A stretch of DNA of 64,000 nt from Halomonas alkalicola (GCF_030704205.1 NZ_CP131913.1:2108001-2172000); one strand, 5' to 3'. Numbered from the stretch's first letter, positions 18,552 to 27,750 are shown. Translations and numbers: made by a program. Notes: generated from the sequence alone by a model not told the origin.

Positions 18552-21314
18552 GTGCAACAACCGGAAGAGCAGGCCAGGACCCGAATCGACCAGCTGCTGC
18601 GCGATGCCGGCTGGGTGATTCAGGACAGAAGTTACTTCGACCGACAGGCGGCGTTGGGAGTGGCCGTGCGGGAGTTCCACCTGCCCGCCGGCTACTGCGA
18701 CTACCTGCTGTTCATCGACGGCAAGGCGGCCGGCGTCATCGAAGCCAAGAAGGCCGGGGTGACGCTCAGTGGCGTAGCCGAACAGTCGGCCAAGTACGTG
18801 GCCCAGCTGCCCGAGCACCTGGCACGCTGGGAGCAGCGGCTCGTCTACCACTACGAGAGCACCGGGGATGAGACCTTCTTCTGCGACCTGCGCGACCCCA
18901 AGCCGCGCTCTCGCCGGCTGTTTGCCTTCCACCGCCCGGAAACGCTGCATGAGTGGCTACGCCAGCCGGAGACCCTGCGTGCCCGGCTGCGCCACATGCC
19001 CTCGCTTGAGACCCAGGGCCTGCGTGACTGTCAGATCGAGGCTATCCAGGGCCTGGAGGGATCGCTGGCGGAAGACCGCCTGAGGGCGCTGATCCAGCTG
19101 GCCACCGGCGCGGGCAAGACCTTCACCGCCTGCAGTTTCTCCTATCGCCTGATTCGCCATGCCGGAGCCAAGCGCATCCTGTTCCTGGTCGACCGCAACA
19201 ACCTCGGCGACCAGACCCTCAAGGAGTTTCAGAACTTCCAGCCGGTGGGCGCGGCCAACCGCTTCACCGACACCTACATCGTTCAGCACCTGCACGGGCA
19301 CCACATCGACCCCGATGCCAAGGTGGTGATCACCACCATCCAGCGCCTCTATGCCATGTTGCGCGGCAAGCCGTTGGAGGAAGCCGACGAGGAGGCCTCG
19401 GCCTTCGAACAGTGGGAGGTCGAGCAGGGGGACCCGCTGCCCCTCGGCTACAACCCTGAGATCCCTATCGAGACCTTCGACTTCATCATCACCGACGAAT
19501 GTCACCGTTCGATCTACGGACTGTGGCGACAGGTGCTGGAGTATTTCGACGCCTCGCTGATCGGCCTGACGGCGACCCCTTCCAAGCACACCCTGGGCTT
19601 CTTCAACCAGAACCTGGTGGCGGAGTACCCCTACGAGCGCTCGGTGGCCGATGGCGTCAACGTCGGCTACGAGATCTACCGCATCCGCACCCGGGTCACC
19701 GAGGAGGGGGGCAAGGTGGAGCCCGGCGACGTGGGCTACCAGGTGCCGGTGCGCGACCGGCGCACCCGCAAGATGCGCTACGAGACCCTGGACGAGGAGT
19801 TCGAGTACACCGGCAAGGAGCTCGACCGCTCGGTGGTGAACCCCAACCAGATCCGCACCGTGTTGCAGACCTACCGCGACCGGGTATTCACCGAGCTCTT
19901 CCCGGAGCGCACGGGGGAGTGGCTGCCCAAGACGCTGATCTTCGCCAAGGACGACAACCACGCCGAGGAGATCGTCCACGCCGTGCGCGAGGTGTTCGGC
20001 GAGGGCAACGACTTCGCCAAGAAGATCACCTACCGCAACAGCGGCGAGGACCCCAAGGCGCTGATCAAGGCGTTCCGGGTCGACCCCATGCCGCGGGTCG
20101 CCGTCACCGTGGACATGATCGCCACCGGCACCGACATCAAGCCGGTGGAGGTGCTGATCTTCATGCGCGACGTGAAGTCCGAGGGCTACTACGAGCAGAT
20201 GAAGGGGCGCGGCGTGCGCACCATCCCCGACGCCGACCTCAAGGCGGTGACGCCGGACGCCGAAACCAAGACACGCTTCATCCTGATCGATGCCGTGGGG
20301 GTGACGGAATCGAAGAAGAACGCCAGCCAGCCCCTGGAGCGCAAGCCCACGCTCAGCTTCGATGCCCTTTTGGAGCAGGTGGCCATGGGCCGGCGCGATG
20401 AGGACGCCGTCTCCTCCCTGGCGGCTCGCCTAGCCGCCCTGGATCGCAAGCTGACCGATGAGGACCGTACCCGCCTGGCTGAGGCCAGCGGCGGTCAGGC
20501 GCCTCGTCAGCTCGCCAACCGGCTGCTCGATGCCATCGACCCGGACAGCCAGCAGGCCGCCATCTCCGAGCGGCATGGGCCGGCTCCCACGCCGGAGCAG
20601 GAGCAGGCCGTGGTACAGGAGCGGCTGGACGAGGCCTGCCGGCCCTTCGACAGGCCGGCGCTGCGCACCCTGCTCAAGGAGATCAAGCAGAAGCGCGATA
20701 TCGTCATCGACGAGGTGACCACCGATGCCCTGGTGCACGCCGACTTCGACCATCAGCGGGCCGAGCAGACCATCAGCAGCTTCAAGGCCTTCATCGAGGA
20801 GCACCGCGACGAGTTGACCGCCCTGCAGATCCTCTATAACCAGCCGCTGGGCCAGCAGCGGCTCACCTATGCCGCCATCCGCGAGCTGGTCAATGCGATG
20901 CTGGAGAAGCCTCCTCACCTGGCGGTGGCCAACGTCTGGCAGGCCTACAAGCGCCTGGAGGCCTCTCAGGTGCGCGGTGCACCGGTGGATGAGCAGCTCA
21001 CCGAGGTGGTCAGCCTGGTGCGCTATGCCTTGGGGCAGACTGACACCTTGGAGCCCATTGATGCCGTGGTGGAGCGCCGCTTCAATCTCTGGCTGGGCCG
21101 CGAGAAGAAGGCCGGGCGCGAATATAACGCTGAGCAGGAGGCGTGGCTGCGTTCCATCGCCGCCTACCTCGCCGCCAATGCCGAGATCGCCCCGCGGGAT
21201 TTCATGGAAGTGCCCAGCCTGGCCGACCAGGGTGGTATCCTCCGCGCCAGACAGGTACTGGGTAATGGATTGAATGAGATGCTAAATGAGCTGCAAGAGG
21301 CACTGGTGGCGTGA
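18552..21314 (+). CDS. hsdR: Type I restriction enzyme R subunit HsdR (EcoEI-like)
   Basis: 920 aa from the GTG at 18552, preceded by AAGGGGAA; the frame is open to 18435 but the extension lacks family character. N-terminal PD-(D/E)xK nuclease (CDYLLFIDGKAAGVIEAKKAG), SF2 translocase with Walker A LATGAGKTFTACSF, DECH box ITDECHRSIYG, TATPSK and the motif V/VI region MIATGTDIKPVEVL…MKGRGVRT, then an EcoEI-type C-terminal region. It cleaves DNA after ATP-driven translocation. First gene of the hsdR-S-M operon; its stop overlaps the hsdS start. Confidence 0.95.
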   Translation: MQQPEEQARTRIDQLLRDAGWVIQDRSYFDRQAALGVAVREFHLPAGYCDYLLFIDGKAAGVIEAKKAGVTLSGVAEQSAKYVAQLPEHLARWEQRLVYHYESTGDETFFCDLRDPKPRSRRLFAFHRPETLHEWLRQPETLRARLRHMPSLETQGLRDCQIEAIQGLEGSLAEDRLRALIQLATGAGKTFTACSFSYRLIRHAGAKRILFLVDRNNLGDQTLKEFQNFQPVGAANRFTDTYIVQHLHGHHIDPDAKVVITTIQRLYAMLRGKPLEEADEEASAFEQWEVEQGDPLPLGYNPEIPIETFDFIITDECHRSIYGLWRQVLEYFDASLIGLTATPSKHTLGFFNQNLVAEYPYERSVADGVNVGYEIYRIRTRVTEEGGKVEPGDVGYQVPVRDRRTRKMRYETLDEEFEYTGKELDRSVVNPNQIRTVLQTYRDRVFTELFPERTGEWLPKTLIFAKDDNHAEEIVHAVREVFGEGNDFAKKITYRNSGEDPKALIKAFRVDPMPRVAVTVDMIATGTDIKPVEVLIFMRDVKSEGYYEQMKGRGVRTIPDADLKAVTPDAETKTRFILIDAVGVTESKKNASQPLERKPTLSFDALLEQVAMGRRDEDAVSSLAARLAALDRKLTDEDRTRLAEASGGQAPRQLANRLLDAIDPDSQQAAISERHGPAPTPEQEQAVVQERLDEACRPFDRPALRTLLKEIKQKRDIVIDEVTTDALVHADFDHQRAEQTISSFKAFIEEHRDELTALQILYNQPLGQQRLTYAAIRELVNAMLEKPPHLAVANVWQAYKRLEASQVRGAPVDEQLTEVVSLVRYALGQTDTLEPIDAVVERRFNLWLGREKKAGREYNAEQEAWLRSIAAYLAANAEIAPRDFMEVPSLADQGGILRARQVLGNGLNEMLNELQEALVA

Positions 21315-22795
21315 TGGTTAATGACCTGCCAGGCAACTGGGTGATGATCTCTCTTGGCGATATCATCAGAAAAATTGAAGCCGGAAAGAACTATCGTTGC
21401 ATTGAGCGTCCACCTGTTGGTGATGAAACAGGCATTGTTAAGGTCAGCGCTGTTTCTTGGGGTCAGTTTCGGCAAGATGAGAGCAAAACAATTCAGAAAG
21501 AAGAGCACCGTGATGAGCGGTACTTGATCAGAAGTGGTGACCTTCTGATGAGCCGAGCCAATACGATAGAGTTGGTCGGAGCGAGTGTAATAGTTGGGGA
21601 GATCCAGAGGGCTCTCCAGTTAAGCGACAAGGTATTGCGGCTTTGTCTGGTCGATGGTTTTGAAAAATGGGTGAATCTATATATCAATTCCAGAGGTGGG
21701 AGGGTTCAGATTGAATCGCTTGCAACTGGCGCCCAGCAGTCTATGCGGAATATCTCCCAAGACAGTATTCGTCGAATAACACTTCCTTTCCCTCCTCTCA
21801 ACGAGCAACGTCGCATCGTCGATAAAATCGAGTCTCTTTTTGTCCAGCTAGACCACGGCGAGGCCAGTCCGCGCGGCGTGCAGCAGCTGCTGGCTCGCTA
21901 TCGCCAGTCCGTCCTCAAGGCCGCCGTCACTGGCCAACTGACCGCCGACTGGCGGTCCGAGAACGCTGATCGCCTTGAGTCGGGGCATGACCTGCTGGAG
22001 CGTATCCTCCAGGCCCGTCGCGAGAATTGGCAGGGGCGGGGCAAGTACAAGGAGCCCGTGGCGTCGGATACCAGCGACATGCCAGAGCTACCCGAGGGAT
22101 GGGCGTGGGCTAGCTTTGAACAACTATTCGACGTTTATGGTGGAGCCACACCTTCTAGAAAAGACTCCAAACATTGGAATGGTGATATTCCTTGGGTGAG
22201 CAGTGGCGAAGTTGCTTTTTGCCGAATCAAAAATACTGAGGAAAAGATCACAGAGGCAGGCTATCAAAGCTGTTCGACAAAGCTGCATCCTGAGGGAACG
22301 GTTTTATTGGCCATGATTGGGGAGGGTAAGACTCGGGGGCAGGCTGCAATCTTGGATATCCCCGCGTGTAATAATCAAAATTCTGCAGCCATAAGGGTCT
22401 CAGAAAGCGGCATTCCTTGTGATTATGTCTATTATTACTTGATGGGAAGGTATCAAGAAAGCAGGAGGGCTGGGCAGGGCGGAAACCAGCCGGCATTGAA
22501 TGGATCAAAGGTCAAATCGTTTGTCATGCCACTTCCTTCAATTGATGAAATGAGGGAGATAGCTACTCGAGTTGACGAGGCTTTTTATACTTCAGAAGCC
22601 CTCGCCACATGGTGCGAAACTGAACTTACCCGCTCCGCCGCCCTGCGCCAGTCCATCCTCAAGGACGCCTTTGCCGGCAAGCTGGTACCCCAGGACCCCA
22701 ACGATGAGCCCGCCAACGAGTTGCTGGCCCGCATCCGCGCCGAACGTGACGCCGCCGTCCCCAAGAAACGCACCCGCAAGAAGGTCACTGCATGA
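21314..22795 (+). CDS. hsdS: Type I restriction-modification specificity subunit HsdS
   Basis: 493 aa with two target-recognition domains (about residues 5-165 and 255-430), each followed by a conserved helix region: PLNEQRRIVDKIESLFVQLDHGEA…RYRQSVLKAAVTGQLT and PSIDEMREIATRVDEAF…LRQSILKDAFAGKLVP. It sets the bipartite DNA site for HsdM and HsdR. The two recognition domains are visibly AT-rich (about 21330-21800 and 22110-22610) while the connecting helices match the GC-rich hsdR/hsdM, a mosaic typical of recognition-domain exchange. Start ATG 21314 overlaps the hsdR TGA; GTG 21311 is an alternative. Confidence 0.94.
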   Translation: MVNDLPGNWVMISLGDIIRKIEAGKNYRCIERPPVGDETGIVKVSAVSWGQFRQDESKTIQKEEHRDERYLIRSGDLLMSRANTIELVGASVIVGEIQRALQLSDKVLRLCLVDGFEKWVNLYINSRGGRVQIESLATGAQQSMRNISQDSIRRITLPFPPLNEQRRIVDKIESLFVQLDHGEASPRGVQQLLARYRQSVLKAAVTGQLTADWRSENADRLESGHDLLERILQARRENWQGRGKYKEPVASDTSDMPELPEGWAWASFEQLFDVYGGATPSRKDSKHWNGDIPWVSSGEVAFCRIKNTEEKITEAGYQSCSTKLHPEGTVLLAMIGEGKTRGQAAILDIPACNNQNSAAIRVSESGIPCDYVYYYLMGRYQESRRAGQGGNQPALNGSKVKSFVMPLPSIDEMREIATRVDEAFYTSEALATWCETELTRSAALRQSILKDAFAGKLVPQDPNDEPANELLARIRAERDAAVPKKRTRKKVTA

Positions 22796-24234
22796 GCAAC
22801 GAACAACTCGTCTCCAAGGTCTGGAACTACGCCCATGTGCTGCGCGACCAGGGGGTCTCCTACGGCGACTACATCGAGCAGATCACCTACCTGCTGTTCC
22901 TCAAGATGGACGAGGAGCGGGTAGAGTTGCTGGGTGAGGAGACCTGCATCCCCAGCCAGTGGCGCTGGGCCAAGCTGGTGGAGAAGGACGGCGATGATCT
23001 GGAGCTGCAGTACCGCCACACCCTGGAGGGCCTGGCCCGCGAGAGCGGCCTGATCGGCACCATCTTCCGCAAGTCCCAGAACAAGCTCTCCGACCCGGCC
23101 AAGCTCAAGCGCGTGGTCAGCCTGATCGACAGGGAGGGCCCCTGGATCGGCCTCAAGGTCGACGTGAAGGGCGAGATCTACGAGGGGCTGCTGGAGCGCA
23201 ACGCCTCCGAGGTGCGCTCTGGCGCCGGCCAGTACTTCACCCCGCGCCCGGTGATCGACGCCATCGTGAAGTGCGTGAACCCGCGGATCGACGAGACCGT
23301 CTGCGACCCCGCCTGTGGCACCGGGGGCTTCCTGCTCTCCGCCTTCGAGCACATGAAGACCCAGAGCCAGGACCGCGAGAAGCTGCGTCAGCTCAAGCAT
23401 AGCGCCCTGCACGGCGTGGATATCGTCGATGAGGTGGTGCGGCTGTGTGCCATGAACCTCTACCTGCACGGCATCGGCAACGGCGGCAGCCCCGTTCAGC
23501 AGGGGGATGCCCTCTCCGGCGACGGTGGCAAACGCTTCGACGTGGTGCTGACCAACCCGCCCTTCGGCAAGAAGTCCAGCTACAAGGTGGTGGGGGAAGA
23601 CGGCTCGGTGAGCACCGAACGGGAGAGCTACGAGCGTGAGGACTTCAAGTTCTCCACCTCGAACAAGCAGTTCAACTTCCTCCAGCACATCATGACCATC
23701 CTCGACACCCATGGCCGTGCCGGCGTGGTGTTGCCCGACAACGTCCTGTTCGAGGCAGGTCGGGCGGGTGAAGGCATCCGCAAGCGTCTGCTGGAGGGCT
23801 TCAATTTTCACACCCTGCTGCGCCTGCCCACTGGCATCTGGTACAGCCCCGGGGTGAAGGCCAACGTGCTGTTCTTCGACAAGCGCCCCGCCGCTCGCGA
23901 GGCCCAGACCCAGGAGCTGTGGGTCTACGACTACCGCACGAACGTCCACAAGACCCTGAAGACCAAGCGGCTGACCCACGCCGACCTCGATGATTTCGTA
24001 AGCTGCTACCACGAGCGCCAGGAGACCGAGCGCTTCCGCCGCTTCAGCTATGACGAGCTGATCCAGCGTGACAAGCTCAACCTGGATATCTTCTGGCTCA
24101 AGGACGACAGCCTGGAGGACATCGACAGCCTGCCGGAGCCGGACGTGCTGGCCACCGAGATTGTCGAGAACCTGGAAGCCGCCCTGGAGCAGTTCCGCAG
24201 CGTAAGCGCGGAGTTGGCGGGGGAGGTGGAGTAA
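22792..24234 (+). CDS. hsdM: Type I restriction-modification DNA methyltransferase HsdM
   Basis: 480 aa N6-adenine methyltransferase. N-terminal HsdM helical domain (about 1-150), then QYFTPRPVIDAIV, SAM-binding motif I DPACGTGGFLLSAF, and catalytic motif IV TNPPFGKKS. With HsdS it methylates host sites; with HsdR it forms the restriction complex. Its ATG overlaps the hsdS stop by 4 bp, so R-S-M is one coupled operon. Confidence 0.96.
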   Translation: MSNEQLVSKVWNYAHVLRDQGVSYGDYIEQITYLLFLKMDEERVELLGEETCIPSQWRWAKLVEKDGDDLELQYRHTLEGLARESGLIGTIFRKSQNKLSDPAKLKRVVSLIDREGPWIGLKVDVKGEIYEGLLERNASEVRSGAGQYFTPRPVIDAIVKCVNPRIDETVCDPACGTGGFLLSAFEHMKTQSQDREKLRQLKHSALHGVDIVDEVVRLCAMNLYLHGIGNGGSPVQQGDALSGDGGKRFDVVLTNPPFGKKSSYKVVGEDGSVSTERESYEREDFKFSTSNKQFNFLQHIMTILDTHGRAGVVLPDNVLFEAGRAGEGIRKRLLEGFNFHTLLRLPTGIWYSPGVKANVLFFDKRPAAREAQTQELWVYDYRTNVHKTLKTKRLTHADLDDFVSCYHERQETERFRRFSYDELIQRDKLNLDIFWLKDDSLEDIDSLPEPDVLATEIVENLEAALEQFRSVSAELAGEVE

Positions 24235-24312
24235 GCCAGCTTGCAGGCGCCTGGTTGCCAGTGGCAATACGAGGCGCCTCAACCGATTGAGATATCCACA
24301 GGGAGTTTCTCG

Positions 24313-25473
24313 ATGAAGAAGGTACGGACACCACTTTTTCCCACCTATGCGCAGGCAGCGGCCTTGATGAAAGCGTCCACAGGCACGCCGCCCAAGGCCG
24401 TGCGCGACATGATCACGGCGATCCACGACCAGACCGGGACGCCTCAGAATCCAGTGGACTGGTCGGATCCCGACACTTGGATCATCGAGCGGTTGCAGGG
24501 GGACCATGAAGCGCTGGCCCTGAAAATCTGGCAAACCGACGGCCATGTCATGCACCCCCGCCACAGCTATGGCAGCTGGATGTTCATCAACAACTACGCC
24601 CTGATGGAAGCTGATGGCGAGGGGAGATGGCAGCCATCGGAGCGTGGCGAGAAGTTCCTGAAGGGTGATGAAGCGACCTTGAGGCAGGTCGATGATGAGG
24701 AAGGCCTGCTGGCCGTTCTTGAGCTGCTCTCTGGCTTTGAGATGGCGAAGCGCAGTGACCTCCTACCTGAATGGATGTCGTACCTGCACAAGGTGTCCAA
24801 CTTTGCCTCCGAGTCGTCCTGCAAGACCACCCTGCATCAGAGGCTGAGCAACCTTGTGGACCGGGGGCTGGTCGAGCGGCAGGGCAATCGGTACCAGATA
24901 TCGCCTACCGGCCTTTCCTGGCTCAAGGGGAGCCTGCCAGAGCGGCCAGATGACCCACGCAAGGCCATCATCGACGGGGTCAATCGCTACAACCAGCAGC
25001 AGAAGCAGCAGTTGAGGGACTACCTTGGCAAGATGGACCCCTATCAGTTTGAAGCGCTGATCGGTGAGCTGCTGAGAACCATGGGCTATGAAGACGTCGA
25101 AGTGACCAAGGCATCCGGTGACAAGGGGGTCGACGTCGTTGGCAGTGTGCAGGTGGGCATCACAACGATTACCGAGGTCGTCCAGGTCAAGCGGCAGCAG
25201 GGTAGCATTACCCGCCCGGTGGTTGACCAGCTCCGAGGGGCGCTTCCCTACCACAAGGCGATCCGAGGAACCCTCATCACCCTTGGGAAGTTCGCCAGTA
25301 GCTGCGAGCAAGCGGCACTCTTCCCTGGTGCAGCCCCCATCACACTGATTGATGGAGAACGGCTGATCGAGATGCTAATAGAGAATCAGGTAGGTATCCG
25401 GAAGAGCCGCCCCGTTGAGCTGCTGGAGCTCGATACAAGTACCTTTGAAGTTTCAGAGGAGATGGCTACGTGA
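24313..25473 (+). CDS. mrr: Mrr-type modification-dependent restriction endonuclease
   Basis: 386 aa. N-terminal winged-helix Mrr_N-like part (about 100-220: SYLHKVSNFASESSCKTTLHQRLSNLVDRGLVERQGNRYQ), then the Mrr catalytic domain: MDPYQFEALIGELLRTMGYEDVEV, GDKGVDVVGSVQ (catalytic Asp), VVQVKRQQG (Q-x-K) and LIDGERLIEMLIENQVGI, close to the E. coli Mrr end. Mrr cuts DNA carrying foreign methylation. It lies 78 bp after hsdM in the same direction and may share its transcript. The ATG at 24313 has GGGAG upstream; the frame is open from 24241. Confidence 0.88.
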   Translation: MKKVRTPLFPTYAQAAALMKASTGTPPKAVRDMITAIHDQTGTPQNPVDWSDPDTWIIERLQGDHEALALKIWQTDGHVMHPRHSYGSWMFINNYALMEADGEGRWQPSERGEKFLKGDEATLRQVDDEEGLLAVLELLSGFEMAKRSDLLPEWMSYLHKVSNFASESSCKTTLHQRLSNLVDRGLVERQGNRYQISPTGLSWLKGSLPERPDDPRKAIIDGVNRYNQQQKQQLRDYLGKMDPYQFEALIGELLRTMGYEDVEVTKASGDKGVDVVGSVQVGITTITEVVQVKRQQGSITRPVVDQLRGALPYHKAIRGTLITLGKFASSCEQAALFPGAAPITLIDGERLIEMLIENQVGIRKSRPVELLELDTSTFEVSEEMAT

Positions 25474-25807
25474 AGTGATAATTTTCAGGGAAACGTCGCC
25501 GACAAGGCGATAACAATCAGGCGAATCCCGACATCTATGCTAAAATTTCATTCGCCTGAGATTGAAATAATCATGCAGTTTCTTAATGGTCAAACCTCTT
25601 TTCTTCTTCTCTGGCGCCTAATGGGAAGGTGTTCAACCACTTGCGCGGATCGAAAATTGGGCTCAGATAAGGTAATAAATTAGCAAGTTAATGTTTTCCC
25701 GAGGGACTATTTGAAAGCTGAGGGAATGCTTTACTACCCCGCCGCAGCTGCTTTGAAGCCAACGGCGGATACAATTCACCCTAATACCGTTTGGTTATTT
25801 CGCTTTA
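25474..25807. other. AT-rich intergenic region between mrr and the Kiwa-like operon
   Basis: 334 bp between convergent genes, much lower in GC than the core genome. It holds a perfect 10-bp inverted repeat TCAGGCGAAT (25517-25526) / ATTCGCCTGA (25550-25559), which could be a terminator stem or a protein site. A 36-codon open frame (25574-25684, +) has no ribosome site and is not supported. Confidence 0.4.
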
Positions 25808-26638
25808 CTATATAGCCTGAACAGAGTTGGCAAGTCTTTTCTCTTGACCAAATGGCGTAGTGTAAAAACGCTGCTCTATGCCGTAGAGAAGAAGTTTTAG
25901 TTCTTTATCAGAGGATATCTCAAACTTCTGGTTTTTATGGTCAAAACTAAGCTTTTCCTTGCAGTAGCCCTCAACGTAACTGAGCATAAGTTTTTTATCA
26001 TCTGCTGACATGGCTTGCAGGGTCGCCATGGCGAGGCCGATTCGTTTCCGGTTGGGCTTTGAAACATTTTTCACGCAATAAGAATCGCTAAGCTCGATGA
26101 ATGACTCAGCCAGGAAGCTTTCAACCTCATTGTCAGTAGCTTCTTTGTAAAGTTCGTCAATTCCCTTGAAAATACTGGAAATAGTCGCCAGATTACGAAA
26201 AACTAGAGTGTCCGTTTTTGCAAAATAAACTGCATCAGGGGTTGGATTCACAACCAGCCTGCTCTCACCTTTTTCCAGCTTTGCCGTCTCGCCGAAGACA
26301 AGTGTTTTCCTTTTTATGAATAGCCCAGGCGTTACCTTCTGGAAATAAAACTCACCACCTTGAACAGAGATAAGATATGCTATCTTAGAAAACTGATCTT
26401 TAGTCAAGTCGTCATAGTCTTTTGAATCAAATTTATTTTTCAGAAAATCAATACAAAATGATTTCTGACTAAAGTGATCGACCTTAAACCAAGAGTCTTC
26501 GTCTAAGTTGTGGTCAGGGTTGTATGTTACGCAGGAGTTCAAGTCAACTCCTATAACATCAAAAAGCGCTTCATCCGAAATCAGCTTGAAGTACTGTTTC
26601 TTTTTTTTCCTCTTCACTTTGGCAAGCACTTGATCCAT
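25808..26638 (-). CDS. kwaB: Kiwa-like anti-phage protein KwaB (DUF4868-like)
   Basis: 276 aa soluble protein, Lys-rich and encoded by AT-rich DNA unlike its neighbours. It has a basic N-terminus (VKRKKKKQYFKLI), a central beta-rich part (YFQKVTPGLFIKRKTLVFGE, DAVYFAKTDTLVFRNLATISSIFKGI) and a C-terminal helical part with KPNRKRIGLAMATLQAM, a layout I associate with the DUF4868 proteins of Kiwa. In Kiwa, KwaB is a DNA-binding effector held at a KwaA membrane complex. The start ATG (26638) lies just past the kwaA stop. Identification rests on family resemblance and the membrane partner; no catalytic motif was used. Confidence 0.62.
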   Translation of the reverse strand: MDQVLAKVKRKKKKQYFKLISDEALFDVIGVDLNSCVTYNPDHNLDEDSWFKVDHFSQKSFCIDFLKNKFDSKDYDDLTKDQFSKIAYLISVQGGEFYFQKVTPGLFIKRKTLVFGETAKLEKGESRLVVNPTPDAVYFAKTDTLVFRNLATISSIFKGIDELYKEATDNEVESFLAESFIELSDSYCVKNVSKPNRKRIGLAMATLQAMSADDKKLMLSYVEGYCKEKLSFDHKNQKFEISSDKELKLLLYGIEQRFYTTPFGQEKRLANSVQAI

Positions 26639-26640
26639 AT

Positions 26641-27201
26641 TCACTTCCGCTCTATGAATGTGTAGTTATTGATCCTGTATGCTACCGGGATCTGAACTTC
26701 GTCTGGCTTTTTATATTTGTGACGACTAATCAGAAAAATGGCTGTGCCATTCTTTGTGGTTATGTTGTAGAATTCATAGCCAAATAATAGAAAGAGAGGG
26801 TTAAAATAAAGGGCTTGAGATAAGAACGTAAACAAAAAAAGAACGCTGTAAACAAACCCTAGCGCCTCCCAGCTTCCTATGCTTAGTGCGACAAAAAAGT
26901 ACCCAAGATAACTGGGGAGAAAACTGTTGTTTGCATGCTCTATTCTTTCCACCTCGCCAGACTTGAAGTCATCTTTTCCCAGCTTGGAGCTCAGCAGAAT
27001 ACTGCCACCGGTGGAAAGCACAGGGATAAGAAAATAAATAAGATAAGACGCTGAGTTCGGAAGCAATCCAGTCCAATCGAGCCATGCGGTGCCACTGAGA
27101 ACAGGGCCTAAAGTATAGCCTTTCTGCACAAGAAAAATAATCACAAGAAGTGATGTGGCATTGAGCGTTAGCAAGAGTCGGAACGCAGTATTTATTATCA
27201 T
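26641..27201 (-). CDS. kwaA: Kiwa-like membrane protein KwaA
   Basis: 186 aa with four predicted membrane helices (about residues 6-26, 50-72, 93-113 and 116-140) and a short C-terminal cytoplasmic tail rich in Lys/Arg. AT-rich like its partner. Ribosome site AAGGTGA 7 bp before the ATG. It directly precedes the kwaB-like gene and is presumably co-translated. In Kiwa, KwaA is a four-helix inner-membrane sensor that detects phage attack and recruits KwaB. Sequence alone shows only a small polytopic protein; the Kiwa call depends on the pair. Confidence 0.6.
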   Translation of the reverse strand: MIINTAFRLLLTLNATSLLVIIFLVQKGYTLGPVLSGTAWLDWTGLLPNSASYLIYFLIPVLSTGGSILLSSKLGKDDFKSGEVERIEHANNSFLPSYLGYFFVALSIGSWEALGFVYSVLFLFTFLSQALYFNPLFLLFGYEFYNITTKNGTAIFLISRHKYKKPDEVQIPVAYRINNYTFIERK

Positions 27202-27438
27202 CCTTCAGTCACCTTGCCGGTAATTAGCGCTGGCCTTAACCAGTCACAAAGCGCTTTAATTGTGATTTTTTCGATAAAATTTATACGTAAAAAATCCATT
27301 GTACATCTCCGCGTGGGCGGCCTCAAGTTCCAAGCGCAACGCTATTGAAAGGTGCTCGGCAAGGGGGCCGACTTCTTGAGCGCCTCGGCGAAGAACCGAA
27401 GAACGCCAGCGGTGTTCGTTAGGTTGATCGGTTCTTCG
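27202..27438 (-). promoter_or_regulatory. AT-rich upstream region of the Kiwa-like operon
   Basis: Leader of kwaA. A perfect 8-bp inverted repeat GATTTTTT (27264-27271) / AAAAAATC (27289-27296) flanks a minus-strand TATAAAT that could be the -10 element about 80 bp before the start codon. The outer part (27340-27438) is GC-rich again and contains CGAAGAACCG repeats next to a decayed transposase, marking the module edge. Confidence 0.4.
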
Positions 27439-27621
27439 TCACTTCACGTGGATTTTGGCCTGATCGAACAGGCGGCCCACCGGGCTGCCAATCAGGTAGA
27501 TCATGGCGATGAAGTTGGCCTCGTTACGGTAGCCGCGAGCGCGTGACCTTGCCGCCTGGAACAGGCCGTTCATCCCTTCCAGTCGTGCGTTCGTCAGCCC
27601 CGAGATCCAGCGCCTAACTGA
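27439..27621 (-). pseudogene. Transposase remnant, probably ISL3 family (C-terminal 61 codons)
   Basis: The minus strand reads …RRWISGLTNARLEGMNGLFQ, then AARSRARGYRNEANFIAMIY, then LIGSPVGRLFDQAKIHVK and stop. This is the C-terminal end of a DDE transposase of the ISL3 (IS204/IS1001/IS1165) kind with nothing upstream. GGTTCTTCG-type sequence just after the stop may be the old terminal repeat. It is a decayed fragment between the Kiwa-like and Septu-like modules. Confidence 0.65.
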
Positions 27622-27648
27622 TCTTACCCAGCATTGGTGGACACCGAT

Positions 27649-27750
27649 CTAAGCGATCATTCGGGCCTCGAAGACCTCTGGGCTGATCATCCCAATCGCA
27701 CTGTGCCGGTGCCGACGCTTTCGGCCATACAGGCGGAAAAGGTTTGATAG
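27649..27750 (-). pseudogene. IS3-family transposase (OrfB) remnant
   Basis: The minus strand reads LSNLFRLYGRKRRHRHSAIG followed by MISPEVFEARMIA and stop, the typical end of an IS3-type OrfB integrase (…YN.xRRHSALG..SP..FE). About 34 codons remain; upstream the frame is broken. It abuts the other transposase fragment, so this 200-300 bp stretch is a scar of successive insertions. Confidence 0.6.

Noticed and set aside
25574..25684. 36-codon frame between mrr and the Kiwa-like pair
   Set aside because: No ribosome site and no recognisable features.
27352..27546. 64-codon frame on the + strand
   Set aside because: Opposite strand to the decayed transposase; the transposase reading explains the sequence better.
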